Below, piece by piece: positions 6,259 to 10,484 of a DNA stretch of 10,484 nt. A program made the translations under genes and the position numbers. Position 1 is the stretch's first letter; the number at the start of each line of letters is the position of its first letter. This DNA is from Sphingomonadaceae bacterium. Lineage in GTDB: Bacteria; Pseudomonadota; Alphaproteobacteria; Sphingomonadales; Sphingomonadaceae. The stretch lies in NCBI GenBank assembly GCA_947442095.1, contig CANEVG010000090.1:1-10484 (forward strand), read 5' to 3'. A model generated the notes under the pieces. It did not search any database, was not told where the DNA came from, and was given only the letters and a program-made list of their open reading frames with translations.

Positions 6259-7845
6259 TCAGCGCAAGGCAGCAGGCACCTCGGGATAGGTCGCCAGCAC
6301 ATCGCCCAGCGCGATTTCAAGCGGACCGAGCCAAGGTTCGAATGCCTTCCAACCTTCGGTGCCTTCGCGGTAGATCGGGCGGCGAACCTGCTCCGAGCTT
6401 GGCGTGCGCACGGCGCGCTCCGTCTCGTGGAAGGCAAGGCAGGCGGGCTCGAACGGCAGACCGCAAGCGGCCAGCAGCGCGCGCACTTCGGCGTCGGTGT
6501 CATCCACCATCCGCTCGTAGATCACGCGGTGGACGTAACCCGGAAGGACCCGATCCACGTGCGCCATAAGGCGGACATAGTCGCTGTAATAGGCCCCAAG
6601 GTCTTGCAGCGAATAAGTAAAGCCCTGCCCGCGCGCGAAATGCTGCTTGAAATTGGAGAAGCAGCAGGAAAGGGGATGGCGGCGCGCGTCGATGATTTTC
6701 GCATTCGGCAGGATTAACCGGATGAAGGGCACGTGCATCCAGTTGTTGGGCAGCTTGTCGATGAACAGGGGCCGCGCGGTATGGCGCTGCACGCGCGTGC
6801 GCTCCAGATACTGCGCGCCAAGATTCTGCAAGGTTTGCGGATCGAGCGCGGCAAGGCTTGCCGGATAGTCCTCGACCGAGCGCGCCAGCAGCGCAATATC
6901 GGGGAGTTCGCTGGTGCCTTCGACCAGACTATGGCTGGCGAGTATCTGTTCCACCAATGTTGAACCGGCACGCGGCATGCCGAGCACGAAAATGGGGTCG
7001 GGCGCGGGGCAGCCGACGCCGGCAAACCGGGTGAACAGTTCGGGCGTTGCGGCTGCAATGGTGCGATCAACCGCTGCGGTGGTGTCATCGGCCTTGTAGG
7101 GCAGGCGTTTTTTCCGCAAGCTATTGCCCGCAGCATAATGTGCAAAAGCAGTCTGTGCTTCGGCACGATCCTCATGCGCCTTGCCCAGCGCGAAATCGAG
7201 GTGCCAGCGGTCTTCTGGAGAGATCGTCTCGCTCGCCAGCGCCGCCTGCATCGCGACAATGTCTGCGCCTGAGAACTTCACGGTCTTGAGATTGGCCAGG
7301 CTCCACCACACTTCGCCCAGCCCCGGCTGGATTTCGAGCGCCCGCCGATAGGCGGCTATGCCTTCGGCAAGCTTGCCGACGGTCTTGAGCATGTGGCCGT
7401 AGCTCATCCAGACTTTTGGTTGATTTGGGGTCTCACGCAGCACCTGCGCATAAAGCGCCAGCGCCTCATCAAACTCGCCGATGCGGCCATAGGCGGCGGC
7501 TTGCAGATTGAGGGTGCCGGTATTCTCCGGGTCCTCCACCGTCACGCGCGCGAGTTCTTCAAGCGCCTCAGTCGCGCGGTTGGTGCGATAGAGCACGAGC
7601 GCAAGGTTGGCGCGTGCGGCAGTGAATTCAGGAGCAAGTTCGATCGCGCGGCGCAGCAGGTTTTCCGCATCGACATAGCGCCCGATCCGGCCGGCCAGTT
7701 CGGCAAACAGGCGAATAGCGCGCACATCAAACGGATTTTCCTTGAGCAGCGCGCGCAGCAGCGGCTCAGCTTCGTGGAGCAGATTGTCGTTCATCGCCAA
7801 GGCAGCGCGGACGAGGCGGGGATCATAGTTGGGAAGGCTTGCCAT
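6259..7845 (-). CDS. TPR-repeat sulfotransferase family protein
   Basis: The product is 528 residues. Residues about 15-190 contain roughly five TPR units, with patterns such as AENLLRRAIELAPEF, NLALVLYRTNRATEAL, QAAAYGRIGEFDEALALY and YGHMLKTVGKLAEGIAAY. Residues about 283-500 are a sulfotransferase domain. IFVLGMPRAGSTLVEQIL (285-302) is the 5'-phosphosulfate loop for PAPS, and ARRHPLSCCFSNF (387-399) with Arg389 and Ser393 is the 3'-phosphate site. FIDKLPNNW (361-369) lies between them. No signal peptide or membrane segment is seen, so the protein is probably cytosolic, with the TPRs binding a partner or acceptor. I chose ATG 7845; a GTG at 7863 in the same frame would add six residues, and neither has a clear ribosome binding site. 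The gene lies 135 bases upstream of the receptor gene on the same strand, a pairing I know from other sphingomonad genomes. The acceptor substrate is unknown. Confidence 0.9.
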   Translation of the reverse strand: MASLPNYDPRLVRAALAMNDNLLHEAEPLLRALLKENPFDVRAIRLFAELAGRIGRYVDAENLLRRAIELAPEFTAARANLALVLYRTNRATEALEELARVTVEDPENTGTLNLQAAAYGRIGEFDEALALYAQVLRETPNQPKVWMSYGHMLKTVGKLAEGIAAYRRALEIQPGLGEVWWSLANLKTVKFSGADIVAMQAALASETISPEDRWHLDFALGKAHEDRAEAQTAFAHYAAGNSLRKKRLPYKADDTTAAVDRTIAAATPELFTRFAGVGCPAPDPIFVLGMPRAGSTLVEQILASHSLVEGTSELPDIALLARSVEDYPASLAALDPQTLQNLGAQYLERTRVQRHTARPLFIDKLPNNWMHVPFIRLILPNAKIIDARRHPLSCCFSNFKQHFARGQGFTYSLQDLGAYYSDYVRLMAHVDRVLPGYVHRVIYERMVDDTDAEVRALLAACGLPFEPACLAFHETERAVRTPSSEQVRRPIYREGTEGWKAFEPWLGPLEIALGDVLATYPEVPAALR

Positions 7846-7909
7846 TGCCGGTGCAACAAACACGGTGACGCGGCGCGATCAAGCGTTAGTCTGCAAATAT
7901 GACACGCTA

Positions 7910-7940
7910 CCCCCATTCCATTCGTGTCGAGCGAAGGGGG
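7910..7940. promoter_or_regulatory. Imperfect hairpin in the leader of the transporter gene
   Basis: CCCCC (7910-7914) can pair with GGGGG (7936-7940), and TTCG (7921-7924) with CGAA (7932-7935). This gives a nine-pair stem with a six-base bulge on the 5' side. It ends 19 bases before the transporter ATG at 7960, next to the AGGAACGGA ribosome binding region, so it could affect initiation. It could also be chance in GC-rich DNA. Confidence 0.25.
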
Positions 7941-7959
7941 ATTTAGGAACGGACCTTCG

Positions 7960-9249
7960 ATGACCCCTAAAACCCGCGGCCTCAATTTCTGGATGGTGCT
8001 GGCTCTGTGCGTGGGCAACATGGTCGGCTCGGGCATCTATCTGCTGCCCGCCACGCTCGCGCCGCTGGGCACCAACCAGCTTTACGGCTGGCTGATCACG
8101 ATTGGCGGCGCGACCTGCCTGGCGGCCGCTTTTGCACGGATGGGGGCCAAGCTGCCCTATTCAGGCGGGCCATATGCCTATGCGCAAGCCGCGTTCGGGC
8201 CGTTTGCTGGGTTCGCCACGGCGTGGAGCTACTGGGTCATGCTGTGGGCGGGCAACGGCGCGATCGCGGTGGCGGTGGTGAGCAACATCAGCCTCGTGAT
8301 GCCGTGGATCGGCCAGACGCCGGGCCTTCCCGCGCTGCTGGCAGTGGGCTGCGTATGGCTGATGACCTTGGTGAACATTCGCGGCGTGCGCGCGGCGGGG
8401 GCGTTTTCGGTGGTGACGACCGCGCTCAAGCTGCTGCCGCTGGTGCTGCTGATCGGTCTTGCGCTATGGTTCGCAGCAAGCGGCACGCCGCACGTGGAGC
8501 AGCCGACCGTGAGCATTTCGCCGGGCGCGATTGCGACAGCGGCGGGGCTTACATTCTGGGGCTTCCTCGGGCTGGAATCGGCGACAGTACCGGCGGGCAA
8601 AGTGGAGAATGCGGAGCGCGTCGTGCCGCTTGCCACGCTCGTTGGCGTGGTGCTGACAGGCGCGGTGTATCTGGGCATCAGCCTGGCGTTCTGGGCCTAT
8701 ATGCCGCAAGCCCAAGCCGCCGCCTCCCCCGCGCCGGTTGCCGATTTCCTCGGGCGCACATTTGGCGGCGGGATGGCTTCGGTCGTAGCGATATTCGCTG
8801 CGATCAGCGCGTTCGGCACGCTCAATGGCTTCATCCTGCTGCAAGGCGAGATGCCGCAGGCGATGGCGCGCGGCGGGGTGTTTCCAGCGTGGTTTGCCGC
8901 AGACGGCGCGCGCGGCACGCCGGTGCGGGCGCATGTTGTCTCCTCGATCCTGCTTTCGGCAGTGACCCTGCTAAATTTCGGACGCGGGATGGGCGACCTG
9001 TTCGCATTCATCGCCTCGGTCAGCCTTGCCGCGGGCATGCTCGCTTATCTCATGAGCATGCTGGCGGCGATCCGCCTGCTGCCGCAGGAACGGGGCCTTA
9101 CCGTGGTGGCGCTGACGGGCGCGGCGTTTATCGGCTGGGCGACCTGGGGGCTTGGACTGAGCGCTGTGGGCTATGGCCTCGGGCTCGTGCTGGCGGGGGT
9201 GCCGGTTTACCTCGCGGTGCGGTGGGGACAACAGTCCGCGCTGGGATGA
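7960..9249 (+). CDS. APC-superfamily amino acid/amine antiporter, AdiC-like
   Basis: The product is a 429-residue inner-membrane protein with about twelve hydrophobic helices and the inverted-repeat APC (LeuT) fold. GNMVGSGIYLLPATLA (19-34) is the unwound first helix that binds the substrate amino and carboxyl groups. LTFWGFLGLESATVPAGKVE (197-216) matches the helix-6 region of the arginine/agmatine antiporter AdiC, with Trp200 and Glu206 in the places of AdiC Trp202 and Glu208. GWLITIGG, GGPYAYAQAAFGPFAGF and FGTLNGFILLQGEMPQAMA are further shared blocks. The likely role is exchange of an amino acid for its amine or another amino acid. ATG 7960 follows an AGGAACGGA ribosome binding site; an upstream GTG at 7924 is less likely. 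No decarboxylase gene is adjacent, so the arginine/agmatine acid-resistance role is not supported by context. The gene is divergent from the sulfotransferase gene. Substrate is uncertain. Confidence 0.92.
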   Translation: MTPKTRGLNFWMVLALCVGNMVGSGIYLLPATLAPLGTNQLYGWLITIGGATCLAAAFARMGAKLPYSGGPYAYAQAAFGPFAGFATAWSYWVMLWAGNGAIAVAVVSNISLVMPWIGQTPGLPALLAVGCVWLMTLVNIRGVRAAGAFSVVTTALKLLPLVLLIGLALWFAASGTPHVEQPTVSISPGAIATAAGLTFWGFLGLESATVPAGKVENAERVVPLATLVGVVLTGAVYLGISLAFWAYMPQAQAAASPAPVADFLGRTFGGGMASVVAIFAAISAFGTLNGFILLQGEMPQAMARGGVFPAWFAADGARGTPVRAHVVSSILLSAVTLLNFGRGMGDLFAFIASVSLAAGMLAYLMSMLAAIRLLPQERGLTVVALTGAAFIGWATWGLGLSAVGYGLGLVLAGVPVYLAVRWGQQSALG

Positions 9250-9463
9250 AGGCATGGTGGTGGAAGCGGATGTGGCTGCTGGTCAACAATCAGGCCCGCC
9301 CCTCCCTTAGCTCGCAAAACTGCTGCTGCAGTCCGTGATCAGGCTGATCTTGAGGGCTTAGCGTGGCTGTTGCTAGGTCCACCGCGCTGACTTTGACATG
9401 ATGGCGTGGACGGCCCCCGCACCAGCGTAGCTGTGCAGTTATGCGGCGGTTGTAGGTCGATGT
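9250..9463. other. Non-coding stretch after the transporter gene
   Basis: No credible gene is seen. It contains an odd palindrome GATCAG-G-CTGATC at 9337-9349, which could be part of a terminator for the transporter gene but has no T run. GTGGACGGCCCCCGC at 9406-9420 nearly repeats a segment at 9464-9478. The boundary with the IS remnant probably lies in or just right of this stretch. Confidence 0.4.
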
Positions 9464-10023
9464 GTGGACGCCCCCTGCCGCGCAAAAGCTCTTGTTTCGT
9501 GAGGAGCACCGGTTGGGTGCATCGAGGTGTTCGGCCCATCCGCGCAGCACTGCATGGCGGCTGGCCCTGATGAAGTCCGCTGGCTGGCTCCCTAATCACG
9601 TCACCGCGCCCTAAGCGCTTTGAGCCATTGGGTTTTGCCGACCCCCGGTCAGACCGGTTTGCCGTCACTACTCAGCTACTCCAAGGCCACTCCGCCGCCG
9701 GCGTTACCCGGCAGCGCGGACGACGGTCACGCGGCCGGAGCCCCGGAGGCTTCTTTGCGCGACATCACGGCCCAAGCGATGCGCGCTGTTCTGTTGGCGA
9801 GCGCGGCCGCGGCGATCTTCGCAGGGTTGCGTTTCAGGAGGTGCGCCATCCAAGGCTGCCGATCAGCTTTTTTACGCGTCACAAGTATCACCCCCGTCGC
9901 GCCGACCACAAGCGGCGGCCGTAAGTAGCCATCTCCCTGCTTGGTGATCCCGCCCAAGCGTTTTTTGCCGCCAGAGCTGTTCGCTCGAGGCATGAGCCGT
10001 AGCCCAGCTTTCTCAAAGGAGGA
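9464..10023 (-). mobile_element. Remnant of an IS110-family (IS1111-type) insertion sequence
   Basis: The segment joins the C-terminal part of an IS110-family transposase (9727-10023, minus) to about 260 bases of non-coding DNA beyond its stop. That flank, read on the minus strand, contains the AACCGGTCTGACCGGGG and AGCGGACTTCATCAGGGCC stretches that I recall after the stop codon in related elements, ending at GGGGGCGTCCACAC (complement of 9463-9476). Several short stems are visible, such as CCGGTC-A-GACCGG at 9645-9657. In IS1111-type elements this 3' flank carries the non-coding RNA. The left two thirds of the element, including the DEDD catalytic domain, are missing. Both ends are estimates; no clear target duplication is seen, which is normal for this family. 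Confidence 0.6.
9727..10023 (-). pseudogene. IS110-family transposase, C-terminal fragment
   Basis: The frame is open for about 98 codons. It begins SSFEKAGLRLMPRANSSGGK after an in-frame TGA at 10024-10026 and continues with RLGGITKQGDGYLR, LVVGATGVI, RQPWMAHLLKRNPAKIAAAA and LANRTARIAWAVMSRKE. This is the conserved tail domain of IS110/IS1111 transposases (the IS116/IS110/IS902 domain), which carries the catalytic serine and helix-hairpin elements. Intact proteins are about 310-400 residues, so most of the enzyme is gone, including the N-terminal RuvC-like DEDD domain. A translation start could be assumed at ATG 9993, but expression of a functional product is not expected. I cannot find the missing N-terminal part further right in the window. 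Confidence 0.8.
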
Positions 10024-10356
10024 TCAGGATCGGGGCTTGAACCGTTAGACGGTTGTACTTTGACCGGGCGGTGCTGACCAACGCTTGCAGGAATGGTATT
10101 GTGGCGGTGTCGGCGCGCGCAGGCTCATCCGCCCGCACAGCATCAATGGGTATCGTTCGCCGATCCCGGACGCGTTCCAACACAAACGCCGTCGTTCGTT
10201 CCGCTTCGCTCCACCTGCCGCAAACTTTGGTGGGTAGTGTGCGCAGAACGGCACAGCACGATCAGTCACGATTGGAGTGACAGAACCCTTCTGTTTCTTG
10301 CCAAGTGCTTCTTACTTATCCGATTGCCATAGCCGAATAGTATCTGCTCCCTCTCC
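10024..10356. other. About 330 bases without a recognisable gene
   Basis: No gene with a start, ribosome binding site and recognisable domain is seen. On the minus strand one frame is open for about 80 codons, ending at TGA 10013-10015, and contains coding-like text such as VLERVRDRRTIPIDAVRA and TIPFLQALVSTARSKYN. It has no usable ATG and I do not recognise it. It may be a fragment of a gene broken when the IS remnant was formed. Confidence 0.35.
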
Positions 10357-10484
10357 CTATGAGTAGAGCGCGAATGTTGTCCGCTGGCAGATGACCGAGG
10401 CGACGGCTTCGAGGGCGGTTTTTGCGTGGAGCTTTCCGGTAGCGATGACTGAGATTGGAGCGGCATAGAACTGCGCGCCCCAGG
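10357..10484 (-). CDS. Possible C-terminal fragment of an unrecognised gene
   Basis: A minus-strand frame is open from the right edge for 42 codons to a TAG at 10357-10359. It reads WGAQFYAAPISVIATGK, LHAKTALEAVASVICQ and RTTFALYS. The mix of residues and strong use of C/G at third positions look coding, and the helix-like HAKTALEAVASVI is plausible protein. A second minus-strand frame is also open here, so the evidence is modest. I do not recognise the family. The sequence right of the window would decide it. Confidence 0.35.
   Translation of the reverse strand, partial: WGAQFYAAPISVIATGKLHAKTALEAVASVICQRTTFALYS

Noticed and set aside
5692..6717. 341-codon plus-strand frame across the receptor start and the sulfotransferase end
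   Set aside because: It spans parts of two minus-strand genes and the gap between them, without a recognisable domain or ribosome binding site.
8007..9338. 443-codon plus-strand frame overlapping the transporter
   Set aside because: It is the shifted frame of the transporter gene, rich in Arg, Ala and Gly with no domain. The overlapping frame has clear APC motifs and membrane helices.
10014..10025. AAAGGAGGATCA resembles an anti-16S 3' end or a very strong ribosome binding site
   Set aside because: No start codon with a sustained open frame follows at proper distance on the plus strand, and no other rRNA sequence surrounds it. It looks like chance.
1..10484. CRISPR arrays, tRNA genes, toxin-antitoxin or defence modules
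   Set aside because: I looked for regularly spaced repeats, cloverleaf-like segments and known small defence gene pairs and found none I could support.

Overview
The window is high-GC DNA that reads like a chromosomal segment of an alphaproteobacterium, most likely a sphingomonad (Sphingomonadales, for example Novosphingobium or a relative). The argument rests on the gene mix: a pobR/pobA pair for 4-hydroxybenzoate catabolism, a large TonB-dependent receptor with sphingomonad-type plug motifs, and a TPR-sulfotransferase gene beside it. This placement is inferred from gene content and protein style. No rRNA or other phylogenetic marker is present.

Layout. Positions 1-119 (minus) hold the first 39 codons of a MetE-like cobalamin-independent methionine synthase homologue. 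A compact cluster of overlapping TTCATA/TATGAA palindromes sits just upstream. Positions 185-686 (minus) hold a decayed MGMT-like gene with one frameshift and one in-frame stop. Positions 778-1620 (minus) encode a PobR-type AraC regulator. It is divergent from pobA (1720-2889, plus), which encodes 4-hydroxybenzoate 3-monooxygenase and produces protocatechuate. An orphan OmpR-type regulator with a degenerate receiver follows pobA (2996-3667, plus). Three back-to-back hairpins (3670-3732) separate it from the convergent TonB-dependent receptor gene (3736-6123, minus). Upstream of the receptor, on the same strand, lies a TPR-sulfotransferase gene (6259-7845, minus). Divergent from that is an AdiC-like APC transporter gene (7960-9249, plus).

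From 9250 to the end the DNA is a low-coding graveyard. It holds the 3' part of an IS110-family (probably IS1111-type) transposase on the minus strand (9727-10023) with its non-coding right flank, then about 330 bases without a convincing gene, and finally a possible C-terminal fragment entering from beyond the right edge.

How the genes may work together. PobR probably senses 4-hydroxybenzoate through its cupin-like N-terminal domain and activates pobA. The regulator behind pobA may be co-transcribed and add a second, phosphorylation-independent control. The receptor and sulfotransferase genes form a plausible two-gene outer-membrane uptake and modification unit of unknown substrate. The transporter looks like an independent amino-acid or amine antiporter. 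I see no clear new defence or CRISPR system. The most interesting items are the degenerate-receiver regulator, the unusual Glu72 in PobA, the operator cluster at 134-159, and the IS110 remnant whose non-coding flank could retain a bridge-RNA region.
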